NCBI RefSeq assembly: GCF_006539285.1
Contig: NZ_BJMS01000006.1
Coordinates: forward strand, 37,893 to 101,892
Length of the DNA: 64,000 nucleotides
Direction: 5' to 3'
From: Sporolactobacillus inulinus
GTDB taxonomy: Bacteria; Bacillota; Bacilli; Bacillales; Sporolactobacillaceae
Positions within the stretch are counted from its first letter, which is position 1, and the number at the start of each line of letters is the position of its first letter. The position numbers and the translations under genes are program-made. This document shows positions 26,218-36,048 of the stretch, piece after piece. A model generated the notes under the pieces. That model did no database searches. It was not told the DNA's origin and saw only the letters and a program-made list of their open reading frames with translations.

Positions 26218-26487
26218 ATGAGTTCCGAAATGATCTTATCCATAGCAGATCAAAGTGTTATGGCGATTTTAATGATCGGGGGACCGATTTTGCTTCTTTC
26301 ACTGGTCGTTGGTTTAATCATCAGTATCATACAGGCAGCAACACAGATTCAGGAGCAGACGTTGGCCTTTATTCCAAAAATAGTTGCGGTCTTGTTCGGA
26401 TTAATCTTGTTCGGACCATGGATGCTCGCGAAGATGCTGACTTTTACAGAGAATATCTTTGCAAACTTGCCCAATTTCATTCGATAG
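26218..26487 (+). CDS. fliQ: Flagellar export gate protein FliQ
   Basis: FliQ is a small gate subunit with two membrane helices. The 89-residue protein matches the family along its length: LLLSLVVGLIISIIQAATQIQEQTLAFIPKIVAV and MLTFTENIFANLPNFI. ATG 26218 follows GGGGGTG. A different-frame ORF (26208-26651) over this locus is a shadow. Confidence 0.97.
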   Translation: MSSEMILSIADQSVMAILMIGGPILLLSLVVGLIISIIQAATQIQEQTLAFIPKIVAVLFGLILFGPWMLAKMLTFTENIFANLPNFIR

Positions 26488-26505
26488 AAAGGGATTTGAA
26501 GAATC

Positions 26506-27285
26506 TTGTCGTTATTCAATGCCGTTCCATTGTTCTTGCTGATCCTTGCGCGACTGACCAGTTTTATCGTGACGATGCCGATTTTTTCGTACCGAACCAT
26601 TCCGGCTCCGGTAAAAATTGGACTGGCAACAGTTCTTGCCGTGCTTGTTGAAGTGACCTTGTTTCAGAATCAAGGTCAAGCGATTCCGCTTGACGGGCGC
26701 TATATTTTACTTCTGCTCAAAGAGGTCCTGGTTGGATTAATGCTGGGATTTGTCGCCGGAATCATTACTTATGCTGTTCAGCTTGCTGGCGCGTTTATTG
26801 ACATGCAGATGGGCTTTGCCATCGCGAATGTGATCAGTCCGGAAAGCGGCGTTCCAACTCCTTTGACGGGGCAGTTTCTCTATGTCTTGCAGCTGCTTTT
26901 CTTTCTTGGCGTCAATGCGCATCACATGTTGATCAACGGAGTGCTGTACAGCTTTCAAGTGATTCAAATTGATCACGTGACCGTTGCCTTTGGTTCGGGA
27001 ACAACGGCTGAATTTGTCGCGCGGACAAGCGCACAAATGTTTCTCATAGCCGCGCAGTTAGCGATTCCAATCGTCGGTTGCCTTTTTCTTGTTGATGTTG
27101 CTGTCGGTCTGGTGGCACGAACGGTTCCGCAAATCAATGTCTTCGTTGTCGGATTGCCGCTGAAAATACTTGTCGGTTTTGCGGTCATGCTGGTTGTGTT
27201 TCCTTCGTTAATCGGATTGTTTCAGATCATTTTTGATGCGATGACGACTATTTTCAGTAATTTTATTCGTCTTCTTGGGAGCTGA
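26506..27285 (+). CDS. fliR: Flagellar export gate protein FliR
   Basis: FliR completes the FliPQR gate and contacts FlhB. The 259-residue protein has about six hydrophobic segments and the motifs PIFSYRTIPAPVKIGLA, GLMLGFVAGIITYAVQLAGAFIDMQMGF and GLPLKILVGF. Translation appears to start at TTG 26506 about 18 bases after fliQ, with AAAGGG upstream. Confidence 0.96.
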   Translation: MSLFNAVPLFLLILARLTSFIVTMPIFSYRTIPAPVKIGLATVLAVLVEVTLFQNQGQAIPLDGRYILLLLKEVLVGLMLGFVAGIITYAVQLAGAFIDMQMGFAIANVISPESGVPTPLTGQFLYVLQLLFFLGVNAHHMLINGVLYSFQVIQIDHVTVAFGSGTTAEFVARTSAQMFLIAAQLAIPIVGCLFLVDVAVGLVARTVPQINVFVVGLPLKILVGFAVMLVVFPSLIGLFQIIFDAMTTIFSNFIRLLGS

Positions 27286-27289
27286 TGAT

Positions 27290-28378
27290 ATGGCCCGAGT
27301 CCATTATTCGCTAGACTTGCAGTATTTTGCCGGTGAGAAAACCGAGAAAGCGACACCGCATAAGCGAGAAGAAGGCAGAAAAAAAGGACAAGTTTTTAAA
27401 AGTACGGATCTAAGTACAGCAGTGAGTCTGCTCGCCTTTTTCCTTTATTTTCGCCTTGCCGGCGGTCAGGTCGTTCAGCGCTTGGCAGAAATGATGAGCA
27501 GCTACTATAGTACCAATCTGTCCATGCCTGTTACTGAACTGAATCTTCATGAACTGTTTGTCCGGTTGTCGTTTCAGGTGCTCAAGTTACTGCTTCCTGT
27601 TCTGATCATTGCAATCGTGGTTGCGGCAGGGGCGCAAATGATGCAAATCGGGTTTCTATTCTTGCCGAATATGCTGCTGTTTAAGGGAGAGCGCCTCGAT
27701 CCACTGAAGGGATTGAAAAGAATTTATTCTCTCCGCGGCATCATGGAATTGCTGAAATCAATGCTGAAAATACTGATTATTGGAATCGTCGCTTTTTCCG
27801 TACTATGGCTGTATCGCCAGTCGATTGCCCAATCGGCGAGTCAGCCGCTTAGTGAAAGTATTCGAACGATGGCATCGATTATGCTGACGATGGGGATAAC
27901 GGTCTCCATCGCATTGATTGCTTTGTCCGTGCTTGATTACCTTTATCAGAAATACGATTATGAAAAGAACATGAGGATGTCAAAACAAGACATTAAAGAT
28001 GAGTTTAAAACAATCGAAGGGAATCCTCAAATTAAGTCAAAGATCAAGGAAAGACAGCGGCAGATGGCGCTCAATCGGATGATGCAGGAAGTACCGAATG
28101 CAGATGTAATCATAACGAATCCTACCCACTTTGCCGTGGCACTGAAATACGACAAAAAAGAAATGGATGCACCGAAAGTCATCGCCAAAGGTGCGGACTT
28201 GATTGCGAAACGGATCAAAGAGATTGCGCGCGAAAATCAGGTGACGATCGTTGAACGTAAACCACTTGCACGCGCCTTGTATCATGATCTTGAGATTGGC
28301 GAGAGCATTCCAGAACAATTTTTTCAAGCAGTGGCTGAGATTCTTGCCTATGTTTATCGATTAAAAAGAAAAGTCTGA
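27290..28378 (+). CDS. flhB: Flagellar export switch protein FlhB
   Basis: FlhB is the membrane protein whose self-cleavage switches export from hook to filament substrates. The 362-residue protein begins YSLDLQYFAGEKTEKATPHKREEGRKKGQV, followed by four membrane segments. The cytoplasmic tail has the autocleavage motif NPTH at residues 277-280 (cleavage between N277 and P278). The tail continues AVALKYDKKEMDAPKVIAKGADLIAKRI. ATG 27290 is chosen; TTG 27275 is in frame but upstream of the likely ribosome binding site. Compare ylqH (4398-4682), which resembles the tail alone. Confidence 0.97.
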   Translation: MARVHYSLDLQYFAGEKTEKATPHKREEGRKKGQVFKSTDLSTAVSLLAFFLYFRLAGGQVVQRLAEMMSSYYSTNLSMPVTELNLHELFVRLSFQVLKLLLPVLIIAIVVAAGAQMMQIGFLFLPNMLLFKGERLDPLKGLKRIYSLRGIMELLKSMLKILIIGIVAFSVLWLYRQSIAQSASQPLSESIRTMASIMLTMGITVSIALIALSVLDYLYQKYDYEKNMRMSKQDIKDEFKTIEGNPQIKSKIKERQRQMALNRMMQEVPNADVIITNPTHFAVALKYDKKEMDAPKVIAKGADLIAKRIKEIARENQVTIVERKPLARALYHDLEIGESIPEQFFQAVAEILAYVYRLKRKV

Positions 28379-28397
28379 CGGAGAGGAGGAATCATTC

Positions 28398-30431
28398 ATG
28401 AAAACGAGAGACTATATCGTGATGATTGGCGTTGTACTCATTGTGATGATGCTGATTATTCCCTTGCCGGCTTCATTGCTGAGTTTTCTGATCATCATGA
28501 ATATCTCGATCGCCTTGGTTATTTTGCTTGTCACCCTGAATGTTACCGAATCTCTCGAATTCTCAGTTTTTCCATCATTGCTTCTGATTATGACTTTGTT
28601 TCGCATTGCACTCAATGTGTCGACAACACGGTTAATCCTGACTGAAGGCGATGCCGGCCGAGTGATTGAGGCGTTCGGTCAATTTGTTGTTGAAGGAAAC
28701 ATTATTGTTGGCCTCGTTGTCTTTTTAATTCTTATTGTTGTACAGTTTATTGTCATTACTAAGGGTGCGGAACGTGTTGCCGAAGTTGCGGCACGTTTTA
28801 CTTTGGATGCAATGCCCGGCAAGCAGATGAGTATCGATGCCGATATGAACGCAGGATTAATTGATGATCAGGAAGCCAAGAGACGACGCGAAAAAATTAC
28901 GCGTGAAGCAGATTTTTACGGGGCCATGGATGGTGCCAGCAAGTTTGTAAAGGGCGATGCGATCGCCAGTATGATCATTGTCGCGATTAACTTGATTGTC
29001 GGGATGATCATTGGTGTCGCGCAGCAGGGAATGGATTTGGCAGACGCGGCACAAAATTTTAGTTTATTGTCCGTTGGTGACGGCATTGTCAGTCAAATCC
29101 CGGCATTGCTTATTTCAACGGCGACCGGAATCATTGTTACGCGTTCCTCCTCAGAAAATAATATGGGAAAAGAAGTATCTCAACAGCTTCTCTCCTATCC
29201 GATGATGCTGATCATTGCCGGTGCGGTTATTTTCATTCTCGGATTGACTCCGATCGGGATGCTGGCAACATTTCCGATTGCACTGCTCTTGATGGTATCC
29301 GGATTCGTGCTTCGCAGTCGGCGCAAGACGAATGAACAGGACTTGGTGGAAAAAGAAGATCAGAAGGCAGAGGACTCCTTTAAAAGTCCTGAAAATGTAC
29401 TCAGTCTGCTCCATATGGACCCGGTTGAATTCGAATTCGGTTATGCACTGGTTCCCCTTGCAGATAACACGCAAGGGGGTGACTTGCTCGATCGTATCGT
29501 GATGATCCGCCGCCAGCTTGCTTTGGAACTCGGCTTTGTTCTGCCTGTTGTCCGTATACGGGATAATATTCAGCTGGATCCGAACAGCTATCGCATAAAA
29601 ATCAATGGAAGCGAGGTTGCCCAAGGTTCGCTGCTCCCTGATCATTATCTTGCGATGAGTCCGGGTGTTGAGGATCCCACCATTAAAGGCATTGAGACGG
29701 TTGAACCGGCATTTGGGCTAAAGGCACAGTGGATTGATGAAGCAACGAAGGATCAAGCAGAGCTTGCAGGATATACCGTGGTTGATCCGCCATCGGTTAT
29801 CTCGACTCATCTGACGGAAGTACTGCGCCGTCATGCCTGCGAGTTGGTAGGCAGACAAGAGACAAAGCAATTAGTTGATCATTTGAAAGAACACTATCCG
29901 GCACTTGTCGAAGCCGTTATTCCGGATCCGCTGTCCCTAGGTGACGTGCAGAAGGTACTCGTAAATTTGTTAAAAGAAAATTTATCGATTCGCAATCTGC
30001 CTTTGATCTTTGAGACTTTAGCAGACTATGGTCAGATGACAAAAGAACCCGGCCTGTTGACTGAATACGTTCGGCAGGCATTGTCTCGTCAGATCACAGA
30101 ACAATTTGCTAAGCCTGGAGAAACGCTTAAAGTTCTGACCTTGAGTCCGGACCTCGAACGAAAACTTTCCGAATCGGTTCAGAAAACCGAACATGGAAAT
30201 TTTCTCGCTTTAGATGGGACGACGACCGGTCAGGTTCTCAAAAACTTGCATGCGTTAATTGATAAATGGTCGGATCTTGAGAGTGATCCGGTCATTCTAT
30301 GCTCGCCTGCGGTGCGTATGTATGTCCATCAACTAACCGAACGTTATTTTCCAACCATTCGTGTGCTCTCGTACAATGAATTAGAGACAAATGTAGAAGT
30401 ACAAAGCATTGGGGTGCTGAATGCGGCATGA
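28398..30431 (+). CDS. flhA: Flagellar biosynthesis protein FlhA
   Basis: FlhA is the nonameric export-gate protein receiving chaperone-substrate complexes. The 677-residue protein has about eight membrane helices in the first 310 residues. The FHIPEP-type cytoplasmic loop reads MPGKQMSIDADMNAGLI, and RITREADFYGAMDGASKFVKGDAIA is close in form. The large cytoplasmic domain follows (RIRDNIQLDPNSYRIKINGSEVA, LPLIFETLADYG). ATG 28398 follows GAGAGGAGG. The stop overlaps the flhF start (ATGA). Confidence 0.98.
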   Translation: MKTRDYIVMIGVVLIVMMLIIPLPASLLSFLIIMNISIALVILLVTLNVTESLEFSVFPSLLLIMTLFRIALNVSTTRLILTEGDAGRVIEAFGQFVVEGNIIVGLVVFLILIVVQFIVITKGAERVAEVAARFTLDAMPGKQMSIDADMNAGLIDDQEAKRRREKITREADFYGAMDGASKFVKGDAIASMIIVAINLIVGMIIGVAQQGMDLADAAQNFSLLSVGDGIVSQIPALLISTATGIIVTRSSSENNMGKEVSQQLLSYPMMLIIAGAVIFILGLTPIGMLATFPIALLLMVSGFVLRSRRKTNEQDLVEKEDQKAEDSFKSPENVLSLLHMDPVEFEFGYALVPLADNTQGGDLLDRIVMIRRQLALELGFVLPVVRIRDNIQLDPNSYRIKINGSEVAQGSLLPDHYLAMSPGVEDPTIKGIETVEPAFGLKAQWIDEATKDQAELAGYTVVDPPSVISTHLTEVLRRHACELVGRQETKQLVDHLKEHYPALVEAVIPDPLSLGDVQKVLVNLLKENLSIRNLPLIFETLADYGQMTKEPGLLTEYVRQALSRQITEQFAKPGETLKVLTLSPDLERKLSESVQKTEHGNFLALDGTTTGQVLKNLHALIDKWSDLESDPVILCSPAVRMYVHQLTERYFPTIRVLSYNELETNVEVQSIGVLNAA

Positions 30432-31534
30432 AAATGAAAAAAATTATTGCACCAACGATGGCGCAAGCCATTGAAAAAGTAAAACAAGAACTTGGCGATG
30501 ATGCGGTCATTTTCCATACAAAGAAAGTGACTGACGGCAAGTTATTCAATCTATTTAAAAAAGAACATGTTGAAGTTTTTGTAGCGAGTGATTCGGATAC
30601 GGAAGCTTCATTTAATAAAAGGAGCTATAAAACCGAAGTAAAGACTAAGGAGTCTAAATCCCTCAATCAAGGCGCAGTCTTAAAGCCAATGCCTTATAAA
30701 AGACTGGATGAGAAGGTCGATCGTCTTTTTTCAGTACCGCAATGGCTTAAATCGATCCAGGATCTATTGCTCAATCAAGGTGTGCAGTGGCCGCATGCAG
30801 AGCAGCTGCTCCAGGGCTTGGTTAAAAAATGGTATCAGAGTGACGAACGGATGAGCGGTGATGAGGCTAAACAAGTGCTGTACGATGAATTGCTGCAGCG
30901 GCTCAATGCGGAACAGATACACACAGCTCACTTAAACGGCAAGTATATGATGCTGGTTGGACCGACCGGTGTTGGCAAGACAACAACCTTGGCAAAACTC
31001 GCCAGCCGCGCTGTCCTTGAAGAGGGGAAAAAAGTAGCCTTTATAACGGCGGATACGTATCGAATCGCTGCGGTTGATCAGCTGAAAATGTATGCGGATA
31101 TTCTTGAAGCGCCCATGGAAACCGCTTATACGGAGCAAGATTTTAATGAATTGCTGCAGCGGTTTTCCAAGTACGATCATGTGTTCATCGATACCGCAGG
31201 CAGGAACTTTCAAAACAGTGGTTACATTGCGGAGCTGCTGCAATTTCTTAAAGCAGAACAACAGATAAACATGTATTTAGTTTTAGCTGCAACAGCCAAA
31301 TTCGAAGATTTGAATCGAGTCATTAATCAGTTTGAGTCGCTTCATGTATCACAACTTATCGTTACAAAGGTCGATGAAACCGCAACTTACGGCACATTGA
31401 TCAGTATTTTGCTGCAACATCCACGGTTAAACATTGCTTATATGACAAATGGTCAAGAAGTTCCGGATGATCTTCAGAAAGCGCATGTTGGGAATTTGAT
31501 TAATCATTTATTGGGTGGTTCAGATGGTCAATGA
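30428..31534 (+). CDS. flhF: Flagellar biosynthesis GTPase FlhF
   Basis: FlhF is an SRP-type GTPase that positions the flagellar basal body. The 368-residue protein has an N-terminal basic B domain with AQAIEKVKQELGDDAVIFHTKKV. The NG GTPase domain has the P-loop GPTGVGKTTTLAKLA (residues 178-192), then ITADTYRIAAVDQLKMYADI, DTAGR and TKVDE. It is immediately followed by its partner flhG. Confidence 0.97.
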   Translation: MKMKKIIAPTMAQAIEKVKQELGDDAVIFHTKKVTDGKLFNLFKKEHVEVFVASDSDTEASFNKRSYKTEVKTKESKSLNQGAVLKPMPYKRLDEKVDRLFSVPQWLKSIQDLLLNQGVQWPHAEQLLQGLVKKWYQSDERMSGDEAKQVLYDELLQRLNAEQIHTAHLNGKYMMLVGPTGVGKTTTLAKLASRAVLEEGKKVAFITADTYRIAAVDQLKMYADILEAPMETAYTEQDFNELLQRFSKYDHVFIDTAGRNFQNSGYIAELLQFLKAEQQINMYLVLAATAKFEDLNRVINQFESLHVSQLIVTKVDETATYGTLISILLQHPRLNIAYMTNGQEVPDDLQKAHVGNLINHLLGGSDGQ

Positions 31535-32411
31535 TCAAGCAGAAAATTTGAGAATGCGCATTTTTCATGAAAAACGTGAAACCAAAACAGCACAAGTGAT
31601 TGGCATCGCCAGTGGTAAAGGCGGCGTCGGTAAATCCGTTTTTTGTGTCAATTTTTCATGGGCACTTGGCGAGCTCGGAAAAAAGGTGTTAATTATTGAT
31701 CTCGATGTAGGTATGGGGAATATCGAGCAACTGATGGGACAAGCAGCGCATTTCAACATTGTCGATGCGCTGCAGCATCAATCATCGTTTCAGAAGGTTT
31801 GCGTGCAGGTGAGTTCGCAAGTATCTTTTATCGCCGGCGGTACAGGTCTTGGTTCACTTTTTCGATTAAACCCTGAGTATCTGAATCAATTTATTGTGCA
31901 GCTTCAAATTGCAAGAGCTCAATATGATTTTATTCTCTTTGATTTTGGTGCCGGTGCGTCGGAGGATCTGTTGCATTTTCTGCTTGCCGTTGATCGCATG
32001 ATTCTCGTCACAACACCAGAACCACCGGCAATCGCTGATAGTTATTCATTGATGAAATTGGTTTATTCCATAAAACAAGATTTGCAGATTATGGCTGTTG
32101 TAAATCAAACCTTGGATCGGCGTGAAGGAATGAAGACGTGGCGGCGCCTGTCCTCAACGTCTGCTCGCTTTTTAGGTGCGTCGCCGTCATGGCTTGCTTC
32201 GCTGCAAAAAGATGATGAACTATCCCAGTCTGTACGCCGTCAAAAACCGTGCATGCGCAGTTTTCCTAATGCAAGCTACAGCGTACAAATGCGATTACTT
32301 GCCCGTTCCTTTCTTTTACAATCCGGTCAGAAGGTATTCACTGCGCATGAGCGTACGTTCGGAGAAAAAGTCAGAAAGTATTTAGCACTCATTGGGAGGC
32401 ATCAGGGATGA
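31524..32411 (+). CDS. flhG: FlhG (YlxH) MinD-like ATPase
   Basis: FlhG is the MinD/ParA-type ATPase that works with FlhF to control flagellar number and pattern. The 295-residue protein has the deviant Walker A GKGGVGKS at residues 31-38, the Walker A' region KVLIIDLDVGMGNIEQLMG, and LFDFGAGASEDLL. The N-terminal segment before the P-loop corresponds to the FlhF-activating helix. ATG 31524 overlaps the end of flhF by 11 bases. Confidence 0.96.
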   Translation: MVNDQAENLRMRIFHEKRETKTAQVIGIASGKGGVGKSVFCVNFSWALGELGKKVLIIDLDVGMGNIEQLMGQAAHFNIVDALQHQSSFQKVCVQVSSQVSFIAGGTGLGSLFRLNPEYLNQFIVQLQIARAQYDFILFDFGAGASEDLLHFLLAVDRMILVTTPEPPAIADSYSLMKLVYSIKQDLQIMAVVNQTLDRREGMKTWRRLSSTSARFLGASPSWLASLQKDDELSQSVRRQKPCMRSFPNASYSVQMRLLARSFLLQSGQKVFTAHERTFGEKVRKYLALIGRHQG

Positions 32412-33481
32412 AGCAAATCAAAGTGCTGGTTGTGGATGATTCTGCATTTATGCGTCAAACGATCAAAGCAATGATTGAAGAGGATCCGATGCTGCAAGTC
32501 GTTGCTACGGCTCGGAATGGTGCGGATGCGTTGGAAAAAGTAATCCGCTTCAAGCCAGATGTAATCACTCTTGATATTATCTTACCTGGAGATCGGGACG
32601 GGTTAGCTGTATTGCATGAGATTATGAGCACAAGACCAACGCCAACCATTATGTTAAGCGGAGCGTCAAATGAAACAATAAACTACGTCATTGAAGCAAT
32701 CAGTAGCGGTGCTTTTGATTTTATATGCAAGCCTTCGGGAAAACCGTCCGATATTGCACGTATTGAAACAGAGTTGCGGATAAAGATCAGGCAGGCTGCG
32801 GAATCAGCGACAGTGAGGAAGGAAACAAACAATGCGGCACAAATATACCAGTGGGAAGATCTGAGCGGTTCCGGAGATATTCAAAATCACTCACAGCTTA
32901 TTATCATTGGTTCTTCAACAGGGGGTCCGAAGGCCTTGCAAGCGGTTATTCCGCAATTGAGCGAGCATTTGCCGGCGCCAATTTTGATCATCCAACACAT
33001 GCCGCCCAAATTCACAAAATCGCTTGCCGATCGGCTAAATCGAAATGCGAAACTACCGGTAAAGGAAGCGGTGAACGGAGAAATTCTTAAAAGTGGCCAT
33101 GTATACATAGCTCCAGGCGGCCTGCACTTATGCGTCAGTTGCAATGAACAGGATCATCTTTGCGTCGACTTGTCCTCAAGTCCCCCTGTTAACGGTGTGC
33201 GTCCGTCGATTGACGTCACCTTGCGTTCACTTGCCAAACTGCAAGGGTATTCGTTTATCGTTGCGCTATTGACCGGTATGGGCAAAGATGGTGCGAAAGG
33301 TGTTCTTGAGTTATACGAAGCAGGAAAACATGTACATACGATTGCTGAGTCGGAAGAAACCTGCACCGTGTTCGGCATGCCGAAAGCAGCAATCGAAACA
33401 GGTCGCGTGAATGAGATTCAGCCTATTTACCATATTGCCGATGCGATCTGTAGACAATTCGGATTACGGGGAGACGATTAA
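32408..33481 (+). CDS. cheB: Chemotaxis protein-glutamate methylesterase CheB
   Basis: CheB removes methyl groups from chemoreceptors when phosphorylated by CheA. The 357-residue protein has a receiver domain with Asp56 as phospho-acceptor and a catalytic domain with the triad Ser170 (GSSTGGP), His197 (QHMPP) and Asp294 (TGMGKDGA). The receiver loop reads DIILPGDRDG, one residue longer after the proline than the usual form. ATG 32408 overlaps the flhG stop. Confidence 0.97.
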   Translation: MKQIKVLVVDDSAFMRQTIKAMIEEDPMLQVVATARNGADALEKVIRFKPDVITLDIILPGDRDGLAVLHEIMSTRPTPTIMLSGASNETINYVIEAISSGAFDFICKPSGKPSDIARIETELRIKIRQAAESATVRKETNNAAQIYQWEDLSGSGDIQNHSQLIIIGSSTGGPKALQAVIPQLSEHLPAPILIIQHMPPKFTKSLADRLNRNAKLPVKEAVNGEILKSGHVYIAPGGLHLCVSCNEQDHLCVDLSSSPPVNGVRPSIDVTLRSLAKLQGYSFIVALLTGMGKDGAKGVLELYEAGKHVHTIAESEETCTVFGMPKAAIETGRVNEIQPIYHIADAICRQFGLRGDD

Positions 33482-33483
33482 GC

Positions 33484-35559
33484 ATGGATATGAGTCAATA
33501 CTTAGGTATATTTCTTGATGAAGCAAGGGAACATCTGCAGAATCTAAATGATCAGCTCATGACGCTTGAAGAGCGTTCGGATGATTCAGAACTTCTGAAC
33601 AGCATCTTTCGATCCGCTCACACGCTAAAAGGAAGTTCCGGACAAATGGGCTTTAACAACATGATGGAACTCACCCATACTATGGAGAATGTGTTCGATG
33701 CATTGCGCAACAAAAAGATCACGGCGTCTCGGGACATGGTTGATGTTCTTTTTGAAGGATTGGACCATTTGGCAGCGATGATCGATTCAATTGAGCAAGG
33801 CGGATCGGATGCACGGGATGTATCGGAGACGAAAGAACAGCTTGAAGCGCTTACGGGCAAAAAGGATGCATCAAAATCGGAAACGGTCAAGTCTTCGAAT
33901 GGTGGGACAATGAAGCAGCAAAACGATGCTCAAACCCATTTTTTGAAACTGGAAGACTACGAAAAAGCATATATGAAACAAGCACTCGATCAAAATTTAA
34001 AGGTCTATGAACTACAAGTTACCTTGAATAAGGATTGTGTGTTGAAAGCCGCGCGCGCCTATATGATTGCTAATGCTTTGGAGGAAGAAGGGTCAATCCT
34101 TGCTACGCGGCCTGCAACCGAAGCGATTGAAAAAGAAGAATTTGATCAAAAACTGGTTTACCTCGCAGCAGTTGAGTGCGAAGGGCAGAAGCTCAAGCAA
34201 AAGATCGAAGCAATCTCGGAAATCGCTGCTGTTGACGTTTCATCTATTTCGGAAATAGAAGAACAACGTGCGCCACAACAATCGCAAAAAGAACAAACCG
34301 AATCGACTGAAAAGAAACGCAATCAAACGTCGCGCGCATCCGCTACATCCGCGAAAAAGCCGGTTGCCGTCGCGAAAACGTTGCGGGTAAATCTTGATCG
34401 TATTGATCAATTAATGAATCTATTTGAGGAGCTAATGATTGATCGTGGGCGCCTTGAACGGATCGCTTCGGACAATCATCATTCTGATTTAAGCGATACA
34501 GTGGAGAAAATCAAGCGTGTGACGAATCAAATGCAAGAGACGTTGCTCAACTTAAGAATGGAGCCAATTGAACAGGTCTTCAATCGTTTTCCAAGATTAG
34601 TGCGGAGTCTTTCGAAGGAACTAAATAAGAAGGTTAATTTCGTTGTGAAGGGCGGAGATACCGAGCTGGATCGAACGGTGATCGAAGAACTTGGCGATCC
34701 ACTGATGCACATGATCCGCAATTCGATGGACCATGGCATCGAATCACCCGCCCTGCGAGAGGCAAAGGGGAAGAACCCAGAAGGGACGTTAACACTTGCT
34801 GCCTATTACAATGGAAACCAAGTCATTGTTGAAATCAAGGATGACGGCGCTGGAATTAACAGAGAAAAAGTGCTTGCCAAAGCAATTGAGAAAAACGTGG
34901 TGACAGAGGAAGAAGCACGTACAATGACCGAAAATCAGATTGATCATTTGCTCTTTGCCTCAGGATTCAGTACTGCCGATAAAATCTCCGACATTTCCGG
35001 ACGAGGTGTAGGACTGGATGTTGTTGAGAGCAAAATTCAATCACTCAATGGAACCGTTGAAGTGGTCTCAACTCCCGATCAAGGAACCACATTTACGGTG
35101 AAATTACCGATGACCTTATCAATTATTAATGCACTGCTTGTTCAAACCGGCGAGGAAACTTATGCCGTACCAATCACGTCCATCACAGAAACGGCATTAA
35201 AACGACAGGTTAAAACCTTCACCATCCACGATCAAACGGTTATGGACTATCGCGAAGGCGTCATTCCGCTTGTCTCACTTGCTGATTACTTTGCCGTTCC
35301 TGACCGTAAAACAGATAAACGGGAGGGTTCAGAAAACAGTGGTGCGGTTGTGATCCTCAGCCATGGTGAGAAGAAGGTCGCTTTGACGGCGGACCAACTG
35401 CTTGGCTATCAAGATGTTGTTGTAAAACCGCTCGGAAAATATCTTGAGAAGGTGCCGGGTTTCTCAGGAACAACCATTCTTGGTGATGGACGAGCTGCAT
35501 TAATTATTGATTGTCAGAGGCTGATTGAAACCAATAAAACCATTAAGGAAAAAGCTTAA
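33484..35559 (+). CDS. cheA: Chemotaxis histidine kinase CheA
   Basis: CheA is the cytoplasmic kinase that phosphorylates CheY and CheB. Domains in order over 691 residues: Hpt with phospho-site His46 (SAHTLKGSS), a P2 substrate-docking domain (about 155-255), a low-complexity linker and dimerisation helices (about 300-365). Then come the ATPase domain with HMIRNSMDHGIES, DDGAGI and GRGVGLDVV, and the CheW-like regulatory domain (about 555-685). ATG 33484 is three bases after the cheB stop. Confidence 0.98.
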   Translation: MDMSQYLGIFLDEAREHLQNLNDQLMTLEERSDDSELLNSIFRSAHTLKGSSGQMGFNNMMELTHTMENVFDALRNKKITASRDMVDVLFEGLDHLAAMIDSIEQGGSDARDVSETKEQLEALTGKKDASKSETVKSSNGGTMKQQNDAQTHFLKLEDYEKAYMKQALDQNLKVYELQVTLNKDCVLKAARAYMIANALEEEGSILATRPATEAIEKEEFDQKLVYLAAVECEGQKLKQKIEAISEIAAVDVSSISEIEEQRAPQQSQKEQTESTEKKRNQTSRASATSAKKPVAVAKTLRVNLDRIDQLMNLFEELMIDRGRLERIASDNHHSDLSDTVEKIKRVTNQMQETLLNLRMEPIEQVFNRFPRLVRSLSKELNKKVNFVVKGGDTELDRTVIEELGDPLMHMIRNSMDHGIESPALREAKGKNPEGTLTLAAYYNGNQVIVEIKDDGAGINREKVLAKAIEKNVVTEEEARTMTENQIDHLLFASGFSTADKISDISGRGVGLDVVESKIQSLNGTVEVVSTPDQGTTFTVKLPMTLSIINALLVQTGEETYAVPITSITETALKRQVKTFTIHDQTVMDYREGVIPLVSLADYFAVPDRKTDKREGSENSGAVVILSHGEKKVALTADQLLGYQDVVVKPLGKYLEKVPGFSGTTILGDGRAALIIDCQRLIETNKTIKEKA

Positions 35560-35571
35560 GGAGGAAAACCG

Positions 35572-36048
35572 ATGATGAGTCAGGAGAAGCAACTAAAAGT
35601 AATTTTGTTTGAAATGAACGGCGAAACCTACGGCGTTCCGGTTGAACAGGTGTTGTCTATTGAAAAGGTCGACGGTATCACGCGCCTTCCAAATGCAGCT
35701 CCTTTCGTAAAAGGTGTGATGAATTTGCGCAGTATTATTACGCCAATCATTGATGTACGTGAACGTTTTCAAATGGGGCATTCTAAGATCACACCCGACA
35801 GCCGAATTATTGTTGTTGAGCAAGATGAGATGAGTGTAGGATTGTTGGTCGATTCATCAAAAGAGGTACTGGACATTGATGCGGACCAGCTGGAACAGGC
35901 ACCGGAAATGATCGGCGGGTCATCGGCGAAATACCTGAGCGCTGTGGCGAAAATCGGTGAAGACCAATTATTGCTGTTATTGAATTTGAAGCAGGTGCTG
36001 AATCAAAATGATGTTGCCGCATTGCGCGCAAACGGAGTTGAAGCATGA
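35572..36048 (+). CDS. cheW: Chemotaxis coupling protein CheW
   Basis: CheW couples receptors to CheA. The 158-residue single-domain protein has VILFEMNGETYGVPVEQVLSIEKV, RLPNAAPFVKGVMNLRSIITPIIDVRERF and VGLLVDSSKEVLDID, all typical. ATG 35572 follows AAGGAGG; an adjacent ATG at 35575 is also possible. Confidence 0.97.
   Translation: MMSQEKQLKVILFEMNGETYGVPVEQVLSIEKVDGITRLPNAAPFVKGVMNLRSIITPIIDVRERFQMGHSKITPDSRIIVVEQDEMSVGLLVDSSKEVLDIDADQLEQAPEMIGGSSAKYLSAVAKIGEDQLLLLLNLKQVLNQNDVAALRANGVEA

Noticed and set aside
26208..26651. 147-codon plus-strand ORF overlapping fliQ and fliR
   Set aside because: Frame differs from the well-conserved fliQ and fliR; product has no family features.
32575..32605. 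Altered receiver loop in CheB (DIILPGDRDG)
   Set aside because: One extra residue after the proline, but the phospho-acceptor Asp and the rest of the domain are intact, so no defect is inferred.
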